Shown here: positions 1-7,928 of the stretch, piece after piece
Layout of the letters: every line of letters starts with the position of its first letter
How positions within the stretch are numbered: the first letter of the stretch is position 1
Assembly (NCBI GenBank): GCA_001510135.1
Contig: LFER01000064.1
Coordinates: 1-44,366 of the forward strand
Length of the DNA: 44,366 nt
Reading direction: 5' to 3'
From: Alphaproteobacteria bacterium casp-alpha6
Lineage (GTDB): Bacteria > Pseudomonadota > Alphaproteobacteria > Rhodobacterales > Rhodobacteraceae
Program-made: the position numbers and the translations under genes
The notes under the pieces: model-generated
What the model was told of the DNA's origin: nothing
The model's input: the letters and a program-made list of their open reading frames with translations, nothing else
Databases searched by the model: none

Positions 1-567
1 GGCAAAGGGTTTTGCCCCTGTGGCAATGGACATTGCCGCAGAGATCACACCACCATGGACAAAAACGGCCACCAATTGATCAGGATGGGCGCGCGCAATT
101 CGCATCAAGCCTGCCCGAACGCGGGTATGAAGTGCCTCGGTCGTTTCCGCGTTAGGAATTTCACCCCACTCATGATTTTGCAAGGACTTCAGAAAAAGCG
201 GATCACCCTCTGCTACTTTTTTGCGGTAAAGGCCGCTATCCCAGTCGCCCAGATAAATCTCGCGCAAATCCGCTTCGATTTTGGGCGTCAACTGCAGCGC
301 CTCTGCCAGCGGGGCGGCGGTTTGATGGGTTCGTCTCAACGTGGTGACATAGATCGCGGCAATCGGAAGCATTTTCAAACGGTGCCCGAGCACGCGTGCC
401 TGATCTTCTCCATTTGGATGAAGTGCGGGATCACCATGCCTGTCTTTGAGCGGAAATGGCACGCCATCCACCGCGGCCTGACTTTCCCCATGTCGGATCA
501 ACAAAAGATCAGCCGCGCCTTTAGGCGGCTTGAACACATGTTGTCTGTACTCCTGAGCCATTTTCAC
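1..567 (-). CDS. Histidine phosphatase family protein (partial, 3' end outside window)
   Basis: The minus strand is open from about 567 to the window edge and encodes a phosphoglycerate-mutase-like histidine phosphatase. Near the N-terminus it has LLLIRHGES, the RHG motif with the phospho-accepting His. It then has the TLRRTHQTA stretch, an acidic REIYLGDWDSG segment and, near the cut end, VFVHGGVISA with the second catalytic His. Such enzymes remove phosphate from small metabolites or proteins in the cytoplasm, and the substrate cannot be told from sequence. A GTG at 567 has AAGGA 7 bases upstream; an ATG at 561 is the alternative. It is divergent from the dehalogenase gene. It could be a CobC-type alpha-ribazole phosphatase, but it lies away from the cobalamin genes and nothing specific supports that. 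Confidence 0.85.
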   Translation of the reverse strand, partial: MKMAQEYRQHVFKPPKGAADLLLIRHGESQAAVDGVPFPLKDRHGDPALHPNGEDQARVLGHRLKMLPIAAIYVTTLRRTHQTAAPLAEALQLTPKIEADLREIYLGDWDSGLYRKKVAEGDPLFLKSLQNHEWGEIPNAETTEALHTRVRAGLMRIARAHPDQLVAVFVHGGVISAAMSIATGAKPFA

Positions 568-655
568 ATCGCATCCTTTTGCTATACGCCTCGCAAATCA
601 CTCCGTATACTGGAGGCACAAATTACATCTTTTGCAACCCATATGGAGTATTCTG

Positions 656-1588
656 ATGGATATTGAAGCCCTCCGAACTCCGGAAAGCGCGTTTCAGAAC
701 CTGCCCGACTGGCCCTATCAGCCCAAATATATCTCCGATCTCCAAGGATTCGGGACACTGCGCTTACACTATATTGACGAGGGTCCTGAAAACGCCAAAG
801 ACATATTTTTATGCCTCCATGGGCAACCCACTTGGTCCTATTTATATCGAAAGATGATCCCCGTCTTTTTAGCTGCAGGCGCCAGAGTCATTGCGCCTGA
901 CTGGTTTGGGTTTGGGCGTTCTGACAAACCAACCCATGATGCAAGTTACACCTATAACTTCCACCGCAACACAATTTTGTCTTTCTTGAAACATCTGAAT
1001 TTAAAGAATATAACGCTGGTCCTGCAAGATTGGGGAGGGCTTTTGGGCTTAACGTTGCCCATGGCAGCGCCAGATCGCTTTAAACGGCTTCTGATCATGA
1101 ACACGGCGCTTGCTGTCGGCCAGAGCCTCGGACAAGGGTTTGAAGATTGGCGCAGCTTTAGCGATGCCCATCCAGATATGGACATCGCGCGTTTGATGGC
1201 GCGCGCTGTTCCGATCCTTAGTCGTGAGGAGGCAGAGGCATATGCCGCCCCCTTCCCCGACATTTTTTATAAGGCAGGCGTGCGCCGCTTTCCGCAGCTG
1301 GTGATGACAGATCCAAAGATGGAAGGCGTGGATATTTCCCAAAAGTCTCAGGCGTTTCTGCGCGATCGTTGGAACGGGGAAAGTTTCATGGCGATCGGCA
1401 TGCAAGATCCGGTTCTGGGCAAAGACATCATGAAAGAGCTTCACACCCAGATCCGCGGCTGTCCCGAACCGCTTTACCTAAATGAAGCGGGACATTTTGT
1501 GCCTGAATGGGGAGAAGACATCGCCAAGGCCGCCCTGTCCCACTGGGGTATCAAATCACGAAATCAAAAAGGCGGGGGAAACGTCTAA
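656..1588 (+). CDS. Haloalkane dehalogenase, DhlA-like (alpha/beta hydrolase, HLD subfamily I)
   Basis: This 310-residue alpha/beta hydrolase closely resembles Xanthobacter 1,2-dichloroethane dehalogenase DhlA, compared from memory. Such enzymes hydrolyse carbon-halogen bonds to an alcohol plus halide in the cytoplasm. The expected residues are all visible: nucleophile Asp125 in VLQDWGG with the adjacent halide-binding Trp126, cap-domain Phe162 and Trp165 (GFEDW), acid Asp251 (GMQDPVLG) and base His280 (AGHFVPEW). The oxyanion-region motif is HGQPTW, where DhlA has HGEPTW. Between the conserved MNT/MNA segment and the cap Trp it is about ten residues shorter than DhlA, within the part of the cap where DhlA carries short repeats. 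The ATG at 656 has GGAG 7 bases upstream, better than the in-frame ATG at 632. It overlaps the next gene by one base, so the two are probably co-transcribed. Confidence 0.88.
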   Translation: MDIEALRTPESAFQNLPDWPYQPKYISDLQGFGTLRLHYIDEGPENAKDIFLCLHGQPTWSYLYRKMIPVFLAAGARVIAPDWFGFGRSDKPTHDASYTYNFHRNTILSFLKHLNLKNITLVLQDWGGLLGLTLPMAAPDRFKRLLIMNTALAVGQSLGQGFEDWRSFSDAHPDMDIARLMARAVPILSREEAEAYAAPFPDIFYKAGVRRFPQLVMTDPKMEGVDISQKSQAFLRDRWNGESFMAIGMQDPVLGKDIMKELHTQIRGCPEPLYLNEAGHFVPEWGEDIAKAALSHWGIKSRNQKGGGNV

Positions 1589-2766
1589 TGACGGATGCAG
1601 TCACCAAGTTAGTTGAAAATTATATCTCTTCAGAAAGATACAGTGGCATCGAATGGCGCATTGCCCAGCGCGACGATATCCTGTCGGAAGGACGCGTTGG
1701 ATATGCGAATTTCGAACAGAAATCACCCATTCCAGAGGATGCGGTCTATCGAATTTATTCGATGACAAAGCCTATCATATCGGTCTTTGCGTTGATGTTG
1801 ATCGAACGGGGGCGTTTGCATCTTTATGATCCTTTGCTGGCCTATGACCCACGCTTTCGTTCTTTGATGGTATTACACACGAACGGCGCAATCGAACCCG
1901 CCAATTCACCAATCACTGTGGAACATCTTTTGACACATAGAGCCGGCTTTTCTTATGAATTCCTGCTTGGCTGTCCGATTGCGCCTTACTACCGCGCGGC
2001 TGGCCTGTTGGACAATGGGGCAAGGCCTTTTGACGATGTGATGGGTGCTTTGGCAGAATTGCCTCTTGCCTTTCATCCGGGAAGTGACTGGCGCTACAGT
2101 GTGGCAACCGATGTTCTTGCACATGTCATCGAACGCGCCACCGGAGAACGGATTGATGACCTTCTTAAAAAACATATCTTTGATCCTCTTGGCATGTCGG
2201 AAACAACCTTTTGCCTCAAAGATGATCAACTGCCGCGACTGATGGCGATGTATGGCAATGAGGAACTTGGCAGAACCCCAGCTTTGAAACGAGGCGCGCA
2301 TGAATTAAGACCCTTGGATGTCTCGCCAAGTTATCCGATGCAATCCAAAGAGTTTCGCCGTGGCGGTCATGGCCTTTATTCTACACTGAGCGATTACTGC
2401 GCCTTTGTGCGAATGCTTTTAAGCGGGGAAAGCGATACTGGCGAAAGGCTTCTCTCAGAACGCACCTTGTCCATGATGCATGCAAACCGATTACCCCAGG
2501 GACACGCGCCATTACGCATCGGAGATATCCCGCTGCCAGGTTACGGCTGGAACTTGACTGGCCGTGTGATGGTGGATGTGGGACAGGCCTTGTCAACCTA
2601 CGCAATAAAGGACGAATTTGGCTGGGCGGGTGCCGCGGGGACCTATTTTTGGATCGACCCGAAGGCAGAGATCACAGGGGTCATCATGACACAATTCATC
2701 CGAAGCAATTTTCCATTATCTGATGACATGATGACAGTGTTTTACGGCGCGGTTCAGGGGCGTTAG
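1588..2766 (+). CDS. Serine hydrolase, beta-lactamase/esterase class C family
   Basis: This 392-residue protein belongs to the beta-lactamase-related serine hydrolase family (Pfam Beta-lactamase; EstB-type esterases). The SxxK motif is Ser58-Met-Thr-Lys61 (YSMTKP). The second motif is Tyr170-Ser-Val (WRYSVATD) in place of the YxN of class C beta-lactamases. A C-terminal GWAGAAGTYF segment sits where the HTG-type motif is expected. No signal peptide is evident, so a cytoplasmic esterase or lactone/amide hydrolase is more likely than an antibiotic-degrading enzyme. The start ATG overlaps the dehalogenase stop (TAATG), which indicates translational coupling. The physiological substrate is unknown. 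Confidence 0.85.
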   Translation: MTDAVTKLVENYISSERYSGIEWRIAQRDDILSEGRVGYANFEQKSPIPEDAVYRIYSMTKPIISVFALMLIERGRLHLYDPLLAYDPRFRSLMVLHTNGAIEPANSPITVEHLLTHRAGFSYEFLLGCPIAPYYRAAGLLDNGARPFDDVMGALAELPLAFHPGSDWRYSVATDVLAHVIERATGERIDDLLKKHIFDPLGMSETTFCLKDDQLPRLMAMYGNEELGRTPALKRGAHELRPLDVSPSYPMQSKEFRRGGHGLYSTLSDYCAFVRMLLSGESDTGERLLSERTLSMMHANRLPQGHAPLRIGDIPLPGYGWNLTGRVMVDVGQALSTYAIKDEFGWAGAAGTYFWIDPKAEITGVIMTQFIRSNFPLSDDMMTVFYGAVQGR

Positions 2767-2843
2767 ACGTTTCCAGACCTTGGAACTAGGGGTGCAGGCC
2801 ATGACATTAATTTTTCCTCAGGCTCTCGAGTTGGCGCTGACAT

Positions 2844-4067
2844 ATGATACCTGAACGAGAGGAACACGGGAAATTCATCGCGCTCGCTCTGATCAGCCTT
2901 TGTTTGATTGGCGCATTGAGCACTTGGTTTTCAGCCACTGTCATTCTGCCCGAGTTAAGCCAATCGGCCCAACTGAGCGGGCTTGAGGAAATTTGGCTCA
3001 CCAATGGCGTTCAACTCGGTTTTGTGCTGGGCGCTCTGATCATTTCTTTTTTCAACATTTCTGACATTGTAAGCCTGACAAAGCTTATCGCGATGAGTTG
3101 CATCTGTGCCGCTTTGTCCAATTTTTTGTTAAGTGTGGCCAACAATGGTGCGCAGTTCGTGGTTTTGCGTGTTCTGACGGGGGCGGCACTTGCCGGTGTC
3201 TATCCTCCCTGCGTAAAACTCATCGCAACTTGGTTCAAAACGGGGCGCGGGATTGCGATGGGGACAATCATTGGTGCTCTGACGGTGGGCTCTGCCCTGC
3301 CCCATTTACTGCGCGCCATGGCAGCAGATACGGATTGGCATACTGTTATTTGGGGAAGTTCTGCGACAACATTTCTGGCAGGATTGGTCTTTGCCCTTTT
3401 TGTGAAAGAAGGCCCTCATACCTTTGCCCGTGCCAATTTTGACCCCTCACAAATCTTTCAAGTGTTGCGCAACCGCGCACTTGCACTGGTGAATATCGGA
3501 TATATCGGCCATATGTGGGAACTTTACGCCATGTGGGCATGGATTCTGACATTTGCGCACCATGCGAGCGATAAGTTTACAGAATTTCCGTTAAGTTCGC
3601 CGGAATACCTAAGCTTCAGCGTCGTCGCTGCGGGAGGCATTGGTTGTATCATTGCCGGCCGGTTGTCCGATATTTATGGGCGGTGCCTCACCACAGCGGG
3701 TTTGATGTTGATTTCAGGGTTTTGTGCGTTTTTTATTGGATATACTGTCGAAATTTCAGCACTTTTGTTTGCCACCGTCGCAATCATTTGGGGGGCAACG
3801 ATCGTAGCGGACAGCGGTCAGTTTTCCGCTGCAGTAACGGAGCTTTCGGATCAACGGCTAGTAGGCACCGCTTTAACCTTTCAAATGGCAATCGGATACG
3901 GCGTGACCCTCTTGACGGTGTGGCTTGTTCCGACGATGGCGCAAAAAAGCGATAGTTTCCAATGGGCGTTTCTTATATTGGTGCCCGGCCCATTGATCGG
4001 TGCGGCTGCAATGCTATTGTTGCGCCAACAAGACGAAGCAACATTGCTTGCAAATGGAAAACGCTAA
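2844..4067 (+). CDS. MFS transporter
   Basis: This 407-residue, strongly hydrophobic protein has about twelve predicted membrane segments and fits the major facilitator superfamily. A loop with GRLSDIYGRC (about residues 273-282) resembles the conserved MFS loop, though it lies in the second half. The N-terminal half contains RVLTGAALAGVYPPCVKL, resembling the helix 4 region of metabolite/cyanate-type MFS carriers. It lies 77 bases after the serine hydrolase and 18 bases before the epimerase on the same strand, so it probably moves a substrate or product of this operon across the inner membrane. Direction and substrate cannot be read from the sequence. No strong ribosome binding site precedes the ATG at 2844, so the start is the least certain part. 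Confidence 0.85.
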   Translation: MIPEREEHGKFIALALISLCLIGALSTWFSATVILPELSQSAQLSGLEEIWLTNGVQLGFVLGALIISFFNISDIVSLTKLIAMSCICAALSNFLLSVANNGAQFVVLRVLTGAALAGVYPPCVKLIATWFKTGRGIAMGTIIGALTVGSALPHLLRAMAADTDWHTVIWGSSATTFLAGLVFALFVKEGPHTFARANFDPSQIFQVLRNRALALVNIGYIGHMWELYAMWAWILTFAHHASDKFTEFPLSSPEYLSFSVVAAGGIGCIIAGRLSDIYGRCLTTAGLMLISGFCAFFIGYTVEISALLFATVAIIWGATIVADSGQFSAAVTELSDQRLVGTALTFQMAIGYGVTLLTVWLVPTMAQKSDSFQWAFLILVPGPLIGAAAMLLLRQQDEATLLANGKR

Positions 4068-4085
4068 AAGATAAGGCGCGAAAAG

Positions 4086-5012
4086 ATGATAGTAAGATCT
4101 GTTTTAATCACGGGTGGGAATGGCAACCTCGGTCATCTTCTGGCCGATCGCTTTGAAAACACGGGTATTCGGGTGATTTCCTACGATATCGTGGAACCGC
4201 AAAGACCCGTGCCATCGCGCAACATCATTCTCGGAGATATTCGCGATACGGACAAGCTGCGCACAATCTTTGAAAAAGAGCGCCCGGAAGCGGTTGTCCA
4301 TCTGGCGGGGGTCCTTTCAGGTAGTTCTGAAGCGGACCCGATGGCTGCATGGGAAATTAACGCCACGGCTTCTGTCAAATTGATGCAGATGGCAGAGGCG
4401 CATAATGTGGGACCATTCGTATTTTCAAGCACTGTCGCCTCATATGGGCCGGAGGTACCAGCAGAGCTTCCAGCAGAGACGCCCCAATGGCCACAAAACG
4501 TATACGGCGCAACTAAAATCGCGACAGAACGCATGGGGAATTGGATGAAAACCAAACGCGGATTTGATTTCCGCTGCCTGCGCTTTCCGATGGTTATATC
4601 CCCCTTTGCCCCACCGGGCGCCGTCACAGCCTATCCTGGGCACGCCTGTCTGGCGGCGAAGTCGGGAAAACCTTTTGCCTTTCCGGTGAAAGCCGAAACC
4701 GGCATGTCGACGCTGTACCTAATGGACGTGGTGCGCAGCCTTGAAGAATTCACACTTTGCGAAAAATCTTGCGTCAAACAACCGGCTTATAACCTGCATG
4801 CCTATCATTTTACCGCTGGAATGTTGGCGCAAACTCTGGAAAACCGGTTTCCTGGGGCAAAATTCACCTTTGATCCGCAAGAACCCGCAGATAGCATGAT
4901 TGCCAACTGGCCCGACATCATCCAAGACACTCACGCACGCGAAGATTGGGGATGGAGGCATCGTTATGATTTTAACGACACGATTGATGCTTTGTTGGAA
5001 ACGATAAACTAA
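4086..5012 (+). CDS. NAD(P)-dependent epimerase/dehydratase (extended SDR)
   Basis: This 308-residue protein is an extended short-chain dehydrogenase/reductase. The Rossmann dinucleotide motif is GGNGNLG (residues 10-16). VVHLAGVLSG follows around residue 70, then the catalytic Ser region FSSTVASYG and the active-site YGATK with Tyr140 and Lys144. The overall layout resembles UDP-sugar epimerases and epimerase-type L-threonine 3-dehydrogenase, and no closer assignment is safe. The gene starts 18 bases after the MFS gene and ends 21 bases before the rhodanese gene, consistent with one operon. In the dehalogenase context it might oxidise a hydroxylated product, but that is inference. Confidence 0.85.
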   Translation: MIVRSVLITGGNGNLGHLLADRFENTGIRVISYDIVEPQRPVPSRNIILGDIRDTDKLRTIFEKERPEAVVHLAGVLSGSSEADPMAAWEINATASVKLMQMAEAHNVGPFVFSSTVASYGPEVPAELPAETPQWPQNVYGATKIATERMGNWMKTKRGFDFRCLRFPMVISPFAPPGAVTAYPGHACLAAKSGKPFAFPVKAETGMSTLYLMDVVRSLEEFTLCEKSCVKQPAYNLHAYHFTAGMLAQTLENRFPGAKFTFDPQEPADSMIANWPDIIQDTHAREDWGWRHRYDFNDTIDALLETIN

Positions 5013-5033
5013 CACACCGCGAAAGAGATACAC

Positions 5034-5441
5034 ATGGCTCAAATAATTAAACATGGAATCAAAGATTTACTGGACAAAGCCAATGCCGAGGTCAAAAAGC
5101 TTTCCATACCGGATGCCGGTGCGGTCTTTGATAAAGACGACTACGTCTTTGTTGATCTGCGCGACATACGTGAAATTCAGCGCAGCGGAAAAATTCCCGG
5201 CGCCTTTTCCTGTCCGCGCGGCATGTTAGAGTTTTGGATAGACCCACAAAGCCCCTATCACAAAGATATCTTCAATCAGGATAAAACCTATGTATTTTAC
5301 TGCGCGAGCGCATGGCGCTCAGCGCTCAGCACGCAAACTGCTCAAAATATGGGACTATCTCCCGTGTTTCACCTAGACGGTGGATTCAACGCATGGAGTG
5401 AAGCCGGATTACCCATCGAAGAACACAGTAGAAAACCTTAA
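5034..5441 (+). CDS. Single-domain rhodanese-like protein
   Basis: This 135-residue protein is a single rhodanese domain. FVDLRDIREIQRSGKIPGA (about residues 39-57) is the typical first half. The active-site loop is CASAWRSA with catalytic Cys90, and LDGGFNAWSEAGLP is the conserved C-terminal part. Such proteins carry persulfide sulfur on the Cys and transfer it to thiols or cyanide in the cytoplasm. It is the last gene of the plus-strand operon, 21 bases after the epimerase. The arrangement of the N-terminal 30 residues is not informative. The partner and physiological sulfur donor are unknown. Confidence 0.88.
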   Translation: MAQIIKHGIKDLLDKANAEVKKLSIPDAGAVFDKDDYVFVDLRDIREIQRSGKIPGAFSCPRGMLEFWIDPQSPYHKDIFNQDKTYVFYCASAWRSALSTQTAQNMGLSPVFHLDGGFNAWSEAGLPIEEHSRKP

Positions 5442-5452
5442 GATCAATCTCT

Positions 5453-5478
5453 ATCATATTGATATACATCAATATGAT
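5453..5478. repeat. Perfect inverted repeat between convergent genes
   Basis: ATCATATTGAT (5453-5463), a 4-base loop and ATCAATATGAT (5468-5478) form an 11-bp perfect stem. It lies between the rhodanese stop and the acyl-CoA dehydrogenase stop and overlaps the latter. A transcription-end role for both converging transcripts is likely from position, but the stem is AT-rich and has no T-tract, so it is not a classical terminator. Confidence 0.55.
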
Positions 5479-6626
5479 CTCGCCATTCCTAAAACATGCT
5501 CCGCAATATAGGATAGGATTAAATTGGTTGAAATAGGCGCAACTTGGTAAAGACGGGCCTCTCTATATTTGCGCTCAACATCGTATTCTTGGGCAAATCC
5601 AAACCCGCCATGGGTCTGAAGGCAGGCCTCAGCCGCTTCCCAACTCGCATCCGCCGCCAAGAGTTTTGCAAGGTTTGCCTCTTCTCCTGAGGTTCCCCCC
5701 GCCTCGTAAAGGCGCAATCCCTCGCGCACCATCAATTCTGCAGCGCGCATATTGGCATAAGCCCGCGCAATCGGGAATTGCACCCCCTGATTTTGCCCAA
5801 TCGGTCGTTTGAAGACATTCCGTTCAGCTGCATAATTTGTTGCTTTTTCAATAAACCATTTTGCATCGCCAATACATTCCGCAGCAATCAAAAGCCGTTC
5901 TGCATTCATACCAGACAGAATATATCGAAACCCCTGACCTTCTTCGCCCACCAAAGCATCTTCTGGAATGATCATATTATCAAAAAATACTTCTGTCGTG
6001 GCATGATTCATCATTGTTTTAATTGGCCGGATGGTGAGAGACGTACCGCGCACCTCGCGCATATCTACAAGAAAAACCGATAGCCCGTCCGTTTTCTTTG
6101 ACGCCTGCTCCTTTGGGGTCGTGCGCGCCAAAAGGAGCATAAGATCGGAATGCTCTGCGCGGCTCGTCCAAATCTTTTGCCCGTTCACCACATATGCACC
6201 ACCCTCTTTGCGCGCAGTGGTACGCAGATTTGTCGTATCCGTCCCACTGGTGGGTTCGGTGACCCCAAAAGCTTGCAAGCGCAGCTCTCCGCTTGCGATT
6301 TTAGGCAGGTATTTTTGTTTTTGCGCTTGAGACCCGTGACGCAATACGGTGCCCATCGTATACATCTGCGCATGACAAGCCGCAGCATTACCGCCGGAAT
6401 GATGGATTTCCTCTAAAATAGCGGCCCCTGCAGAGAGTGGCAGACCCAGACCACCGAATTCTTCGGGAATAAGGGCTGAAAGATATCCACCCTTCGTCAG
6501 TGCATTCACAAATTCACTTGGATATCGCGATGCGCTGTCACAGTCACGCCAATAGCTTCCATCAAAAGCTTCGCAAAGCTTTGTGATTGCATCTCGAATT
6601 TCGACATGATCAACTTCGTAGCGCAC
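5469..6626 (-). CDS. Acyl-CoA dehydrogenase
   Basis: This 385-residue flavoprotein fits the acyl-CoA dehydrogenase family, which forms the alpha,beta double bond of an acyl-CoA and passes electrons to ETF. The FAD/substrate segment FGVTEPTSGTDTTNL lies in the middle domain, followed by GQKIWTS and the long C-terminal helical domain with QTHGGFGFAQEY near the end. The usual length is about 380-390 residues. The start is a GTG at 6626 preceded by GGGGA 8 bases upstream. It follows the CoA-transferase gene by 47 bases on the same strand, so the pair probably acts in sequence on an organic acid: activation to the CoA thioester, then dehydrogenation. Substrate chain type is not deducible. Confidence 0.9.
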   Translation of the reverse strand: MRYEVDHVEIRDAITKLCEAFDGSYWRDCDSASRYPSEFVNALTKGGYLSALIPEEFGGLGLPLSAGAAILEEIHHSGGNAAACHAQMYTMGTVLRHGSQAQKQKYLPKIASGELRLQAFGVTEPTSGTDTTNLRTTARKEGGAYVVNGQKIWTSRAEHSDLMLLLARTTPKEQASKKTDGLSVFLVDMREVRGTSLTIRPIKTMMNHATTEVFFDNMIIPEDALVGEEGQGFRYILSGMNAERLLIAAECIGDAKWFIEKATNYAAERNVFKRPIGQNQGVQFPIARAYANMRAAELMVREGLRLYEAGGTSGEEANLAKLLAADASWEAAEACLQTHGGFGFAQEYDVERKYREARLYQVAPISTNLILSYIAEHVLGMARSY

Positions 6627-6673
6627 GCCATTTTCCCCATTTTATGCAGACTGTGATATAAATCGTAGAGCGT

Positions 6674-7792
6674 TCAAAGAGCAAACTCTTTTCGCAAGTG
6701 CACAGAATGTTGACCAAGTGCCGGCACAATCCCTGTTTCATTATTCAGGCTGAGGGGCAATGCAGCCATAGTCACTTCAGCTGCCCCAATGCTGGCACGG
6801 GCATTTTTCAGACATATGTGTTCTGACAGATCCGCCACCGTGTTTAGCGCGCCGTTTGCAATACCCGCCCGATCAAGCCTTGAGGAGACAACATCAATCT
6901 CAAGCGTTTCAAAACAATCGCTCACAATCTGATCAAGGACATCTCTGTTTTCAAAACGACTGGGATTGTTCGCAAATCTCGGATCGGTTGCCAGTGAGGG
7001 GGTCTCTAGCACATGATTACAAAAAGACACCCATTCCCGATTGTTTTGGACAGAAAGCAAAATCTGTTTCCCCTCTTTGCAGTCAAAGGCACCATAGGGT
7101 GCGATAAAGCTGTGTTGAAGCCCGCTGCGCTCTGGTGCGCCGCCCATATAACGATGCGCCATGAGAGGCATGTTCATCCAATCCGCCATTACGTCAAACA
7201 TTGAAACCGTGACATCGCTGCCAATACCGCTCTTACCCTGTTGAATAAGCGCGCGTAAAATCCCCGAAAAAGCCGTGAGCCCAGTGGAGAGATCGGTGAC
7301 GGATATTCCGACCCGCGCCGGCGTGTCTCTGCTGCCCGTTACAGAACATAAACCGACTTCACCTTGCACCAGAAAATCATATGCTTTCTTCTGCGCACCC
7401 GCCCCTGTTTCGCCGTATCCCGAAATTGTACAGGTGATCAGCTTTGGATTTTCAATCCGAAGCGTTTGTCCCGACAACCCCATCTCAGCCACCCGACCGG
7501 GTGCCAAATTGGACACGAACACATCCGCATTGCGCAACATGGCCTTCATAACGGAAAGGTCTTCGGCGTTCTTTAAGTTCAGGGTTATTGATTCTTTTCC
7601 ACGATTCAGCCAAGCAAAGATTGCGCTTTCTCCGTTGACGCCATCATCATACTGCCGCGCAAAATCCCCTTCTGGGCGCTCCACTTTGATCACTCTTGCG
7701 CCTGCATCTGCCAATAAAAGACCACAGTATGGGGCAGCAACTGCCTGCTCCAGAGAAATAACCAAAAGACCTTCTAGTTCATTTTGCAGCAC
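6674..7792 (-). CDS. CaiB/BaiF family CoA-transferase (class III)
   Basis: This 372-residue protein belongs to the class III CoA-transferase family (formyl-CoA transferase, CaiB, BaiF). Visible signatures are LEQAVAAPYCGLLLADAGARVIKVERPEGD at the N-terminus, NLAPGRVAEMGL in the middle and VTDLSTG with Asp167, which matches the catalytic Asp of formyl-CoA transferase. It moves CoA from a donor thioester to a carboxylate. A GTG at 7792 is the start, with AGGGGG 6 bases before it. It is the first gene of a two-gene unit with the acyl-CoA dehydrogenase. The 136 bases upstream, before the end of cobQ, hold its promoter region but show no clear motif. Confidence 0.9.
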   Translation of the reverse strand: MLQNELEGLLVISLEQAVAAPYCGLLLADAGARVIKVERPEGDFARQYDDGVNGESAIFAWLNRGKESITLNLKNAEDLSVMKAMLRNADVFVSNLAPGRVAEMGLSGQTLRIENPKLITCTISGYGETGAGAQKKAYDFLVQGEVGLCSVTGSRDTPARVGISVTDLSTGLTAFSGILRALIQQGKSGIGSDVTVSMFDVMADWMNMPLMAHRYMGGAPERSGLQHSFIAPYGAFDCKEGKQILLSVQNNREWVSFCNHVLETPSLATDPRFANNPSRFENRDVLDQIVSDCFETLEIDVVSSRLDRAGIANGALNTVADLSEHICLKNARASIGAAEVTMAALPLSLNNETGIVPALGQHSVHLRKEFAL

Positions 7793-7928
7793 CTAGATCC
7801 CCCTATGATCCAATTGAAGTCTCCGCGCCATATGGGTTTGCAGAATGGCTTTAGTCAAAACAATAATCTGTCAAAGTTCCAGCGATAAACGCAAACTTGG
7901 CGCCCGCGCGGTGATATGCCACGAAAGG

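Noticed and set aside
1588-2766. A beta-lactamase antibiotic resistance gene
   Set aside because: The SxxK motif is present but there is no signal peptide, the second motif is YSV rather than YxN, and the operon is catabolic; an esterase is more likely.
2801-2854. A short ATG-started frame just before the MFS gene as an upstream leader peptide
   Set aside because: It is only 17 codons, in a different frame, with no ribosome binding site and no regulatory residues.
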